Below, one piece after another: positions 16,643 to 25,995 of a stretch of 64,000 bases of DNA. The position numbers and the translations under genes are program-made. The DNA lies in the NCBI GenBank assembly GCA_026399875.1, contig JAPLQF010000042.1:1-64000 (forward strand), in the 5' to 3' direction. Position 1 is the stretch's first letter; each line of letters opens with the position of its first letter. This DNA is from Burkholderiales bacterium. GTDB lineage: Bacteria; Pseudomonadota; Gammaproteobacteria; Burkholderiales; Burkholderiaceae_E. The notes beneath the pieces are model-generated. The model worked only from the letters and a program-made list of their open reading frames with translations. It did no database searches and was not told the DNA's origin.

Positions 16643-18994
16643 ATGTCGATACCCGATGAACCCCTTATTCCCGAGGACGACGGCCAGCGCCTGACCCTTG
16701 CCCGCTATGCCGAACGGGCCTACCTCGACTATGCGGTCTCGGTGGTCAAGGGGCGGGCGCTGCCGGATGTGGCCGATGGCCAGAAGCCGGTGCAGCGACG
16801 AATTCTGCATGCGATGAACGCGATGGGTCTGGGCCCGACCGCCAAGCCGGTCAAGTCGGCCAGGGTGGTGGGCGATGTGCTCGGGCGCTTTCATCCGCAT
16901 GGCGATACCGCGGCCTATGACGCGATGGTGCGCATGGCGCAGGGATTCACGCTGCGTTATCCGCTGATTGACGGGCAGGGCAACTTTGGGTCGCGGGATG
17001 GCGACGGCGCGGCCGCGATGCGCTACACCGAGGTGCGGCTCACGCCGCACGCCCGGCTCCTGCTTGATGAAATCGACCAGGGGACGGTCGATTTCGTACC
17101 GAACTATGACGGCTCGACCGAAGAACCCTCCCTGCTGCCGGCGCGCCTGCCGATGGTGCTGCTCAACGGCGCCTCGGGCATTGCGGTCGGCATGGCGACC
17201 GAAATCCCGCCGCACAATCTGCGCGAGGTTGCCCAGGCCGCGATCATCGTGGTGCGTCATCGTGATGCCACGATCGACGATCTGCTTGCGGTCATGCCGG
17301 GCCCCGATTTCCCGGGGGGCGGGCAGGTGATCTCCACCCCAGCCGAACTGCGCGAGGTTTATGCCACCGGGCGCGGGCCGATCAAGGTTCGGGCGCGGCA
17401 TGTGGTCGAGGAGCTCGCTCGCGGCCAGTGGCAGCTGGTGGTCACCGAACTGCCCCATGGCGTATCGAGCGCCAAAGTGCTCGAGCAGATCGAGGAGCTC
17501 ACCAACCCCAAGGTCAGGCTCGGCAAGAAGGCGGTGTCGCCCGAGCAGCTGCAGCTCAAGCAGACCGTGCTCGGCGCGCTCGAGTCGGTGCGCGATGAGT
17601 CGGGTCGCGAAGCCGCGGTCAGGCTGGTCTTCGAGCCACGCAGTACGCGCATCACGCCAACACAGCTGCTCAATGTGCTGTTGGCCCAGACCTCGCTCGA
17701 ATCGAGCGTGCCGGTCAATCTGGTCATGATCGGGCGTGATGGCCGGCCGCAACAGAAGTCGCTGGCGCAAATTCTGGTTGAATGGGTCGAATTCAGGATC
17801 CAGACCCTGAACCGTCGGGCGCAACACAGGCTGGGCAAGGTCGACGAGCGCATCCATATTCTGGAAGGCCGACAGCTCGTCCTGCTCAATATCGACGAGG
17901 TGATCCGCATCATCCGCAAAGCCGACGAGCCGAAGCCGGCACTGATGTCGGCCTTCAGTCTGAGTGAGCGACAGGCCGATGATATTCTCGAAATCAGGCT
18001 GCGCCAGCTCGCCCGCCTCGAAGCAATCCGCATCGAGCAGGAGCTCACCGCCTTGCGCACCGAGCGCGATCAGTTGAGCGCGCTGCTCGCCAGCGAGTCG
18101 GCGATGCGCCGTCAACTGATTCGTGAGATCGAGGCGGATGCCAAGCTTTATGGCGATGCACGGCGCACCCTGATCGAGGCCGCCCACAAGACCGTCGCTG
18201 AGTTGAAGGTGGTCGACGAGCCGGTGACCGTGATCGTGTCGCAAAAGGGCTGGATCCGGGCGCGTCAGGGCCATGGTCATGATCCGGCTCTTTTCAGCTT
18301 CAAGGCGGGTGATGGCTTCGATGGCGCCCATGAGGTGATGACCACCGATTCGCTTTTCGTGATCGGATCAAGCGGGCGCGCTTACAGCGTGCCGGTCTCG
18401 CAGTTGCCATCGGCGCGCGGTGATGGTGTGCCGCTGACCACCCTGGTCGAGCTCGAAAGCGGGACCCGCGCCGACCATGTGTTTGCCGCCCGAGCGGATG
18501 CGTCAGTGTTGCTGGCGACGCGTGATGGCGTTGGCTTCGTTTGTCAGGCTGCCGATCTGATCGGCCGCAACAAAGCGGGGCGGCAGATGATGAGTCTCGA
18601 TGAGGGTGATGCGCCGATCCGGCCTTATGTGTTTGCAGCCGGGCTTGCCTTGGTGGTTTGTCTCGGCGGCACGGCAGAGCGTCCACGCTGGCTGGTCTTT
18701 GCGCTGGACGAGGCCAAGGTTCTCAAAAGCGGCGGACGCGGCACCCGATTGATCGATCTCGAAAAAGGTGAAGCGCTGATGCAGGTGATTGTCGTGGGCG
18801 AGCAGGGGCTGGAGCTGTCGGGTGAAGGCCGTGGCGGCAAGCCGATGCGGCGCTCGGTGAGCCAGCGTGAACTCAACGATTACCGCGCCCCGCGCGGTCG
18901 CAAGGGCAAGCCGATCGAGCCGCGCTGGAAGGCGCCGATGATGGCTGTGGCCGAGCGTGGACAGGGTAGCGGCACTGGTGCGTCGTCAGCCTGA
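16643..18994 (+). CDS. parC: DNA topoisomerase IV subunit A
   Basis: 783 residues, normal for the family. The N-terminal breakage domain has [36 protein letters not shown] and the catalytic tyrosine Y128 in [10 protein letters not shown]. The quinolone-determining segment reads GDTAAYD, with Thr where E. coli ParC has Ser80 and Asp where it has Glu84; this may be natural to the lineage. The C-terminal half holds the coiled coil and degenerate beta-pinwheel blades. It works with ParE in decatenation after replication. Unlike its partner, this gene is undamaged. Confidence 0.95.
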   Translation: MSIPDEPLIPEDDGQRLTLARYAERAYLDYAVSVVKGRALPDVADGQKPVQRRILHAMNAMGLGPTAKPVKSARVVGDVLGRFHPHGDTAAYDAMVRMAQGFTLRYPLIDGQGNFGSRDGDGAAAMRYTEVRLTPHARLLLDEIDQGTVDFVPNYDGSTEEPSLLPARLPMVLLNGASGIAVGMATEIPPHNLREVAQAAIIVVRHRDATIDDLLAVMPGPDFPGGGQVISTPAELREVYATGRGPIKVRARHVVEELARGQWQLVVTELPHGVSSAKVLEQIEELTNPKVRLGKKAVSPEQLQLKQTVLGALESVRDESGREAAVRLVFEPRSTRITPTQLLNVLLAQTSLESSVPVNLVMIGRDGRPQQKSLAQILVEWVEFRIQTLNRRAQHRLGKVDERIHILEGRQLVLLNIDEVIRIIRKADEPKPALMSAFSLSERQADDILEIRLRQLARLEAIRIEQELTALRTERDQLSALLASESAMRRQLIREIEADAKLYGDARRTLIEAAHKTVAELKVVDEPVTVIVSQKGWIRARQGHGHDPALFSFKAGDGFDGAHEVMTTDSLFVIGSSGRAYSVPVSQLPSARGDGVPLTTLVELESGTRADHVFAARADASVLLATRDGVGFVCQAADLIGRNKAGRQMMSLDEGDAPIRPYVFAAGLALVVCLGGTAERPRWLVFALDEAKVLKSGGRGTRLIDLEKGEALMQVIVVGEQGLELSGEGRGGKPMRRSVSQRELNDYRAPRGRKGKPIEPRWKAPMMAVAERGQGSGTGASSA

Positions 18995-19072
18995 TATCAA
19001 TCGATTGACCTGGCTTTTTCCTCTGCATTTCCGAATAAAAAACTGTTTTTCACAAAAAGCGACATAGCGACC

Positions 19073-20191
19073 ATGAGTACTGACCTGGCAACACTGAGCT
19101 CGGCAACGCCCGACATGATCTTCGAGACGATTGGCTGTTCCGACGGCACTCACCGCATCGGCATTGCCCGACTCAATCGACCCGGTCAGCTCAACGCGCT
19201 CAATCTGGCGATGTGCCAGTCGATGCTCGATCAGTTTCGTGCCTGGGCATCAGATGAGTCGATTGCCTGCGTCATGCTTGCAGGCAACGGTCCTAAGGGC
19301 TTTTGCGCCGGAGGCGATGTCGCAGAGGTGATCCGTCAGGTACGCGCAGGCGGCCCGCAGCGCTTCGTCTATGGCGATGCCTTCTTCGATGTCGAATATC
19401 AGCTCGATTTGCTGCTGCACCAGTATCCCAAGCCGCTCATCACCTGGGCCCATGGCGTCGACATGGGTGGCGGCGTTGGCCTGTCGGTGGCCGGCAGCGA
19501 GCGGATCGTGACCGAAGGCCTCAAACTTGCCATGCCAGAGATTCATATCGGCCTGTTTCCGGATGTCGGCGGCGGCTGGTTCCTCAACCGGGTGCCGGGT
19601 GAGGCCGGGCTGTTGCTGGCGATGACCGGGATCATCGTCAACGAGGCCGACGCGCTGTATGCCCGGTTGGCCGACCATGCGATTGCCCATGCGCGCCAGC
19701 CAGCCTTTGTCGAGCGGTTGGCAGCGCTCGACTGGCAAGGCCCGGTGGCTCAGTGCCGGGCGCGGCTGCGCGAGTTCTGTCTGTTGTTTGCCTCCGAATC
19801 GCCGCTGATGCTGCCGCAAAGCGGCTTGCAGCGGCATCACGATGCGATCCGCGAGTTGTGCATGCAAGCGAGCGCACCAGCCGTGCTGGCGCGTTTGCGT
19901 GAGCTGGCCGCAGGTGAGCCCTGGTTTGCCAAGGCCTATGAAAATCTCGCAGCCGGCTCGCCGACTGCAGCCTGCGTGACTTTCAGCTATGTGCGTCGAT
20001 CGCGCCTGCTCGGGCTTGGGCAGGTCCTGGCGCTCGATCTGATCGTGGCAGGCCAGTGCCAGCGACACCCCGATTTTCCCGAGGGTGTCAGGGCGCTTCT
20101 GATCGACAAGACGCGCGATGCGGCCTGGTCGCCGCCGACCTATGAGGGCGTGACCCCGGCGCTGGTCGAAGCGTTCTTTACGCCGCTGTAG
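19073..20191 (+). CDS. Enoyl-CoA hydratase/isomerase family, 3-hydroxyisobutyryl-CoA hydrolase-like
   Basis: 372 residues. Crotonase-fold oxyanion segments are KGFCAGGDVAEV and HGVDMGGGVGLS; the MPEIHIGLFPDVGGGWFLNR block places the Glu and Asp as in the 3-hydroxyisobutyryl-CoA hydrolase subgroup (ECH_2). Length and C-terminal extension also fit that subgroup better than the ~260-residue hydratases. The likely role is valine catabolism, hydrolysing 3-hydroxyisobutyryl-CoA. No other valine-degradation genes are nearby, and it stands alone between parC and a convergent phzF-like gene. A noticeably AT-rich 70-bp leader (about 19000-19070) probably contains its promoter. Confidence 0.82.
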   Translation: MSTDLATLSSATPDMIFETIGCSDGTHRIGIARLNRPGQLNALNLAMCQSMLDQFRAWASDESIACVMLAGNGPKGFCAGGDVAEVIRQVRAGGPQRFVYGDAFFDVEYQLDLLLHQYPKPLITWAHGVDMGGGVGLSVAGSERIVTEGLKLAMPEIHIGLFPDVGGGWFLNRVPGEAGLLLAMTGIIVNEADALYARLADHAIAHARQPAFVERLAALDWQGPVAQCRARLREFCLLFASESPLMLPQSGLQRHHDAIRELCMQASAPAVLARLRELAAGEPWFAKAYENLAAGSPTAACVTFSYVRRSRLLGLGQVLALDLIVAGQCQRHPDFPEGVRALLIDKTRDAAWSPPTYEGVTPALVEAFFTPL

Positions 20192-20208
20192 CGCGATCCC
20201 GGGCCGAA

Positions 20209-21090
20209 TCAGTCGAGGTTGATGCGGCCTTCGATGCCGACCACGGTGTTGCCACCGACCTCGATGGCCTCGCCGCGATAGGCGACTGTGATGCGGCCCT
20301 CGCGCCCGATTGCCTCGCCCTGGGTGGCGGTGTAGTCGTGATGCTCGCCGCGGGCGCGCCGCTGCAGCGCCACACAGGCATTCCCGCTGCCGCAGACCGG
20401 GTCTTCGGGAACGCCTGCGGCTGGGGCAAACGAGCGTACCGCCACCTGCACGGCTTCACCCCGCCGATCGCGATAGCCGGCCGGATAGTTCGCATGGACA
20501 TTGACGCCGGTGGCGCCAAGGCGTCGTGACAAGTCGGCCAGCCGCGCAAAATCCGGAGCCAGTTCGTGCACCTGATCGGCATCGCGCAGCGTTGCTGTCA
20601 GCCAGATCGGCCCGACATCAATGGCCTCGAATCCCGGTTGCTCGGACTCGGTGCCGAGTCCGAGCGCCCCGGCGATGGCCGCCGCATCGGTCTCGGCAAC
20701 CGGGGTGGTCCGCGCAGATGGCACCTCGAAAAACAGCCGATTGCCATCACGGCGCAGCCTCACCAATCCGGCTGCGCATTCCTGAATGAGCGTGGCGTCG
20801 TCGCGCTGTGTCGGGCGACCGGAGTGCAGCACCGCCCGAGCGCTGCCAAGCGTGGGGTGGCCGGCGAAGGGCAATTCACGGTCGGGGGTGAAGATTCGCA
20901 GGCGGTAGTCGGCGCGGGCATCGGTCGGTCGCAGTACGAAGGTGGTCTCCGACAGATTCGTCCAGCGTGCAATTCGCTGCATGGTCGTGGTGCTCAGTGC
21001 ATCGGCATCGAGGACGACCGCGACAGGGTTACCGAAGAAGGGGCGGTCGGTGAAGACATCAAGCTGCAGAAAGGGAAGGGTGCTACCCAT
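20209..21090 (-). CDS. PhzF-family epimerase/isomerase
   Basis: 293 residues with the two-fold diaminopimelate-epimerase-like architecture. N-terminal [18 protein letters not shown], catalytic glutamate E48 in [26 protein letters not shown] and C-terminal [12 protein letters not shown] are typical of PhzF proteins. Outside phenazine producers, members have unknown substrates; no other phz genes are present here, so phenazine synthesis should not be inferred. It is convergent with the acyl-CoA hydrolase gene and divergent from htpG. Confidence 0.85.
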   Translation of the reverse strand: MGSTLPFLQLDVFTDRPFFGNPVAVVLDADALSTTTMQRIARWTNLSETTFVLRPTDARADYRLRIFTPDRELPFAGHPTLGSARAVLHSGRPTQRDDATLIQECAAGLVRLRRDGNRLFFEVPSARTTPVAETDAAAIAGALGLGTESEQPGFEAIDVGPIWLTATLRDADQVHELAPDFARLADLSRRLGATGVNVHANYPAGYRDRRGEAVQVAVRSFAPAAGVPEDPVCGSGNACVALQRRARGEHHDYTATQGEAIGREGRITVAYRGEAIEVGGNTVVGIEGRINLD

Positions 21091-21182
21091 GCGAGCGGGC
21101 TTTGCGAAGTGGTCTTGCTCTAGAGACTACCCGATCGACGCGCTAAGATCGCAGGCTGTCCTTTTCCCTTCTTCACGAAAAA

Positions 21183-22966
21183 ATGACTGCAACCAAAGAA
21201 ACACGTGGCTTTCAGACCGAGGTCAAACAGCTCTTGCAGCTGATGATCCATTCGCTCTACAGCAACCGCGAGATTTTCCCGCCCGCACCATCACGTTGAC
21301 CGATAACGGCATCGGTCTGTCGCGCCAGGAGGCGATCGACAATCTCGGCACGATCGCCCGATCGGGCACGCGCGAGTTTTTCGCCAGCCTGACCGGTGAC
21401 CAGGCCCGCGATGCCAACCTGATTGGCCAGTTTGGGGTGGGTTTTTATTCTTCCTTCATCGTTGCCGATAAAGTCACCGTCGAATCGCGGCGGGCCGGGC
21501 TGCCTGCGGCCGAGGCGATTCGCTGGGAGTCCGACGGCAGCGGCGAGTTCAGCATCGAATCCATCGAGCGGGCAGAGCGTGGCACGCGCATTACCCTGCA
21601 TCTGCGCGCGGCCTCGACCGACCCCGATGAGGGCGGTCCCGATTCAAGCGATCTGCTGTCGGGATGGCGGCTGCGCTCGATCGTGCGCAAATACTCTGAT
21701 CATATTTCGCTGCCGATCCGTATGCGCAAGGACGATGCATCCGACGGTGAGTGGGAGATGGTCAATCAGGCGAGTGCGCTGTGGACCCGCTCGAAGTCGG
21801 ACATCGACGAAGAGCAGTACCGCGAGTTCTACAAGCACCTGACCAATGACAACGATGCGCCGCTGGCCTGGACCCACAACCGGGTCGAGGGCCGCAGCGA
21901 ATACACCCAGCTGCTCTACCTGCCGTCGCGCGCGCCCTTCGATCTCTGGGATCGTCAGCGCCGTCGCGGCATCCGGCTCTATGTTCGCCGGGTCTTCATC
22001 ATGGACGACGCCGAGCAACTGATGCCGGTCTATCTTCGCTTCGTCAAGGGCGTGGTCGATTCGGCCGATCTGCCGCTCAATGTCTCGCGCGAGATCCTCC
22101 AGGAAAGCCGCGATGTCAGGGCGATCCGCGAGGGCTCGACCAAGCGGGTGCTCTCGATGCTCGATGATCTCGCCGAGAACAGGCCCGACGATTACAAGAC
22201 ATTCTGGTCGCAGTTCGGACAGGTGCTCAAGGAGGGCATGGGCGAGGACTTCGGCAATCAGGAGCGGCTCGCCAAGCTGCTGCGATTTGCGTCAACTGCG
22301 ACAGCAGCGGGCGAGCAGACGGTGTCGCTGGCCGACTATGTGTCGCGCATGAAGGAAGGCCAGGACAAGGTCTATTACGTCACCGCCGATTCGGATAGCG
22401 CGGCTCGAAGCAGCCCGCACCTCGAGGTTTTTCGTCGTAAGGAAGTCGAGGTTCTGCTGCTGACCGATCAGGTCGACGAGTGGATGCTGTCGTTTCTCAA
22501 TGAATTCGACGGCAAGGCGCTGGTCTCGGTCTCGCGCGGTGGTCTCGATCTCGGCGCGCTTCAGGACGCCGAGGAAAAGGCCAAGGTCGAAGAGACTGCC
22601 CGCGATTTCGCTGACCTGGTGGCGCAGATCAAAGCCTCGCTCGGTGATCGCGTCAAGGATGTGCGGGTGACCGATCGCCTGACCGATTCGCCGTCATGCC
22701 TGGTCTCGGACGAGGGCGATATCAGCGGTACGCTCGAGCGCCTGCTCAAGCAGTCGGGTCAGAAAGCGCCCGAGCGCAAGCCGATCCTCGAGATCAATCC
22801 GATGCATCCGCTGGTGGCCCGTCTGAAGACCGAGACGGCTGATGCCGATGGATGGGCCAATCTGCTCTTCGATCAGGCTCAACTCGCCGAGGGCACGCAG
22901 CTCGCCGATCCGGCGGGCTTCGTCAAGCGCCTCAACGACATGCTTCTGGCGATGGCCACGCGGTGA
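21183..22966 (+). pseudogene. htpG: Chaperone protein HtpG (Hsp90), deletion and frameshift near the 5' end
   Basis: Frame one starts at ATG 21183 ([18 protein letters not shown], then [13 protein letters not shown]) and stops at 21297-21299. From about 21281 another frame continues as [19 protein letters not shown] through [18 protein letters not shown] to the C-terminus. Relatives have about 43 more residues here (LRELISNASDA…), so roughly 130 bp are missing, including the catalytic Glu and the ATP-binding Asn region. The remaining 560 codons are intact, with the middle and C-terminal domains complete. As written the gene cannot make functional Hsp90. A longer ORF start at 20942 is a shadow inside the phzF gene. 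Confidence 0.88.
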
Positions 22967-22974
22967 GTACCTAG

Positions 22975-23754
22975 TTGGCGAGCGCGATCAGAGCCCAACG
23001 GGCGCGTGCAAGACAGGCCGATCCGCCGATCGAACTGTCCGAGCAGGATGGCGTGCGCTATCTGCACTTCGGTTCGGTCTGGGTGCAGGGCGCCATGCGG
23101 ATCCGGCGACCCTTCGAGCTCGAGCTCGATTATGTTCGCAACATGATGGCCTGGCTGCTCTTCATGGCGCCGCCGCAGCAGGTGCTGCAGCTTGGCCTGG
23201 GCGCTGCCGCGCTCACCAAATGGTGCTGGCACTTCCTGCCGCCCACGCGAGTGACCGCGGTGGAGGCCGGTGCCGGCGTGATCGCGGCCTGCCATCAGTG
23301 GTTTGCGCTGCCGACGCCGGACGAGCGCCTGAGACTGGTTTGCGCCGACGCCGGTGAGTTTGTCGCGCGGCCTCGCGAGCGGGGTCAGTACGGTGTGATT
23401 CAGGTCGATGTCTATGATCGGGACGCCCGGGGTCCGGTACTCGATTCATTGTCCTTTTATCGGGATTGCCGGCGCTGCCTTGAGCCGCCCGGCATGCTGG
23501 TGGTCAATCTCTTCGGTGGTGACCGCCGTTCGTTTACCGAAAACCTCGAGCGCATCGTTGCGGTCTTCGACTCGCAGGTGCTGGTTCTGCCGCCGGTCGC
23601 AGCCGGCAATCTGGTCGTGCTGGCGTTTGCGGGTCCACCACTATCCGTCGACTCACAAGCCCTTTTTGCACGGGCAGACTTCCTGCAAAAGCAGTGGCGA
23701 TTGCCCGGGCCCGACTGGGCTAAGGCTTTGCGGCACGCGATCCCGGGCGTGTGA
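22975..23754 (+). CDS. Spermidine synthase-fold methyltransferase-like protein
   Basis: 259 residues from TTG 22975, directly preceded by an in-frame stop, so the start is either this TTG or an internal codon. The Rossmann glycine motif reads VLQLGLGAAALTKWCW and is followed by VTAVEAGAGVIAACHQWF with an acidic ribose-binding residue. VIQVDVYDRDARGP corresponds to the catalytic Asp loop region of the polyamine synthases. There is no companion speD in view, and many such proteins have unproven activity. It follows htpG by 8 bp. Confidence 0.75.
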   Translation: MASAIRAQRARARQADPPIELSEQDGVRYLHFGSVWVQGAMRIRRPFELELDYVRNMMAWLLFMAPPQQVLQLGLGAAALTKWCWHFLPPTRVTAVEAGAGVIAACHQWFALPTPDERLRLVCADAGEFVARPRERGQYGVIQVDVYDRDARGPVLDSLSFYRDCRRCLEPPGMLVVNLFGGDRRSFTENLERIVAVFDSQVLVLPPVAAGNLVVLAFAGPPLSVDSQALFARADFLQKQWRLPGPDWAKALRHAIPGV

Positions 23755-23906
23755 CCACCAGACAGGCACCTCGGCGCGCCAGGCACGCGGGACCGTTCGG
23801 TATCGCAGGGAGCTTCGTCAATCGATATGCACGTTGACCCGTCCGGGTCGACCGTCCATCCGTGCCTGAGCGAAAGGCGTCGGGGCGAATGCTAGTTTGA
23901 CGCGCA

Positions 23907-25865
23907 ATGAGCTCCAGCCTGATTGATCTGCCTGTCGCCAGCACCGTGGCGTCCCCCGAAGCGTCGGCGGCTGCGCCGGTCGCGGATCACCTGCATGCGG
24001 CTGCGCCGGCGCAGGTCGCAATGCCTGCACCCGCACCCGCACCCGCGTCCAGTGCGTCCAGTGCGTCCATCCCCCCGGCCGGCGTCAACCTGGCACGGCC
24101 CTTCGGTGTTCGTGGCCGCAGGCTGGGTGTCCAGGAGGTGCTGGCTGCGCTGGTCGAAGACGGTCTGGTGGACGCCGAGCAGGCGCGTATTGCCGGCGAT
24201 TATTCGCGGCTGTCTCAGGCTCGCCGGCATTCACTGGTGGCGATCGCGGAACGCAAGCTCCACTGCCTCAAGCCGCCGCATCAGGTGCTCGATCTCGAAA
24301 CGCTGAGTGTCTGGATGGCAGGCCGTTTCGGCCTCGAACTCGCGCATATCGACCCATTGAAAGTCGATCTGTCGCGTATCGCCGATGTGATGTCGAGCAC
24401 TTACGCCAGCCGCTTCGACATCCTGCCCCTGGGGGTTCGTGGCAACGAGATTGTGGTCGCCACCTGCGAGCCGATGATCGATGAATGGGTCGACGAGCTC
24501 TCCCAGTTGCTGCGAAAGCGGATCCATCGGGTTGCGGCCAACCCGGTCGACATCGCCCGCTATGTGGTCGAGTTCTACAGTCTGGCGCGATCGGTTCGCA
24601 TTGCGCACAAGAGCGGTTCGGGCAATGCCAGTACCAACGGCTTCGAGCAGCTGGTCGAGCTCGGTCGCAGCGGCCGCAACTTCGATGCCAACGACCAGCA
24701 TGTCATCACCATCGTCGACTGGCTCTGGCAATACGCCTTCGAGCAGCGTGCAAGCGACATTCATCTGGAGCCGCGTCGTGAGCTCGGCGTGGTCCGCTTC
24801 CGGATCGACGGGGTGCTGCATAGCGTCTATCAGGTACCCCCCGCAGTGATGTCGGCGATGACCAGCCGCATCAAGTTGCTCGGGCGCATGGACGTGGTCG
24901 AAAAACGCCGTCCGCAGGATGGCCGTATCAAGACCCGCACAGCCGATGGCCGCGAGGTCGAACTGCGCCTGTCGACCTTGCCGACCGCCTTCGGCGAGAA
25001 GCTGGTGATGCGGATCTTTGATCCCGAGGTTCTGCAACGCGGATTCGGCGATCTGGGCTTTTCGGATGACGACCTGGCCCGCTGGAACGAGATGACCCGC
25101 TCGCCCAACGGCATCGTGCTGGTCACCGGCCCCACCGGCTCGGGCAAAACCACGACGCTCTACTCGACGCTGCGACAGCTGGCCACCGACGAGGTCAATG
25201 TCTGCACGGTCGAAGACCCGATCGAAATGGTCGAGCCGGCCTTCAATCAGATGCAGGTGCAAAGCGGCATCGATCTTGGGTTTTCCGAAGGCATCAGGGC
25301 GCTGATGCGCCAGGATCCCGACATCATCATGGTCGGCGAGATCCGTGATCTGGATACTGCGCAGATGGCTGTACAGGCTGCACTGACCGGGCATCTGGTG
25401 CTTTCAACCCTTCATACCAACGACTCGGCCAGTGCGATTACGCGCCTGCTGGATCTGGGTGTTCCGTCCTTTCTGCTTAACGCGACCGTCCTTGGCGTGA
25501 TGGCGCAGCGTCTGGTGCGCGTGCTGTGCAAGCACTGCAAGGTGCAGACCGAGGGCGAGCCCGATCAGCGCTGGGAAGCGATGATTCGCCCCTACAAGGC
25601 GCGTCGCCCGCAGGTAACCTGGCGGGCAGTCGGCTGTCTCGAGTGCCGCAATACCGGGTTTCGGGGCAGGGCAGGCCTGTATGAAATCCTGACCATGAAT
25701 GACGATCTTCGTGGACTGATCAATGGTCAGCCTGATCTGAGTGCGATTCGCACGCGCGCCATGCGCGACGGCATGAAGCCCCTGCGTTTGTCGGGTGCAA
25801 TGAAAGTGGCGGCTGGACAGACCACGGTGGAAGAAGTCCTGCGCAACGCGCCGGCCATCGACTGA
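23907..25865 (+). CDS. GspE/PulE/PilB-type secretion ATPase
   Basis: 652 residues. The first ~65 are a low-complexity Ala/Pro/Ser leader. An N-terminal GspE-II/MshEN-like domain follows (about 75-230). The ATPase domain has Walker A GPTGSGKTTT, the Asp box with DPIEMVEPA, and Walker B-type DPDIIMVGEIRD. The zinc tetracysteine motif CKHC…CLEC is present before GRAGLYEIL. These hexameric ATPases drive type II secretion or type IV pilus assembly. No gsp or pil genes are near, so its machine is unknown. It lies between the SpeE-fold gene and an MsbA-like exporter. Confidence 0.9.
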   Translation: MSSSLIDLPVASTVASPEASAAAPVADHLHAAAPAQVAMPAPAPAPASSASSASIPPAGVNLARPFGVRGRRLGVQEVLAALVEDGLVDAEQARIAGDYSRLSQARRHSLVAIAERKLHCLKPPHQVLDLETLSVWMAGRFGLELAHIDPLKVDLSRIADVMSSTYASRFDILPLGVRGNEIVVATCEPMIDEWVDELSQLLRKRIHRVAANPVDIARYVVEFYSLARSVRIAHKSGSGNASTNGFEQLVELGRSGRNFDANDQHVITIVDWLWQYAFEQRASDIHLEPRRELGVVRFRIDGVLHSVYQVPPAVMSAMTSRIKLLGRMDVVEKRRPQDGRIKTRTADGREVELRLSTLPTAFGEKLVMRIFDPEVLQRGFGDLGFSDDDLARWNEMTRSPNGIVLVTGPTGSGKTTTLYSTLRQLATDEVNVCTVEDPIEMVEPAFNQMQVQSGIDLGFSEGIRALMRQDPDIIMVGEIRDLDTAQMAVQAALTGHLVLSTLHTNDSASAITRLLDLGVPSFLLNATVLGVMAQRLVRVLCKHCKVQTEGEPDQRWEAMIRPYKARRPQVTWRAVGCLECRNTGFRGRAGLYEILTMNDDLRGLINGQPDLSAIRTRAMRDGMKPLRLSGAMKVAAGQTTVEEVLRNAPAID

Positions 25866-25995
25866 GCTGCAAGGCGGCCGGGTATGACCCACGCCAATCA
25901 GGGCGCGGTGCTCCCGACTTCGGCAGGACGACAGCCTTCTGCCTGTATCCTCAGCGGGTGAGCGGTGCAACTCGGCGCCGCGACGCTCGATCGCC

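Noticed and set aside
16619-18331. A 570-codon open frame on the minus strand opposite parC
   Set aside because: Same reason: low-complexity translation and a fully conserved ParC on the other strand.
20209-21090. Phenazine biosynthesis locus
   Set aside because: Only a PhzF-family protein is present; no phzA-E or phzG genes are nearby.
21110-21140. Heat-shock (sigma-32) promoter before htpG
   Set aside because: CTTGCTC and CCCGAT are there but only about 9 bp apart, too close for a sigma-32 promoter, and the -35 deviates.
20942-21280. Open frame that would extend the htpG body upstream to 20942
   Set aside because: It lies inside the phzF-like gene in another frame, while the genuine HtpG N-terminus (EVKQLL…SLYSNREIF) is found in a different frame from ATG 21183.
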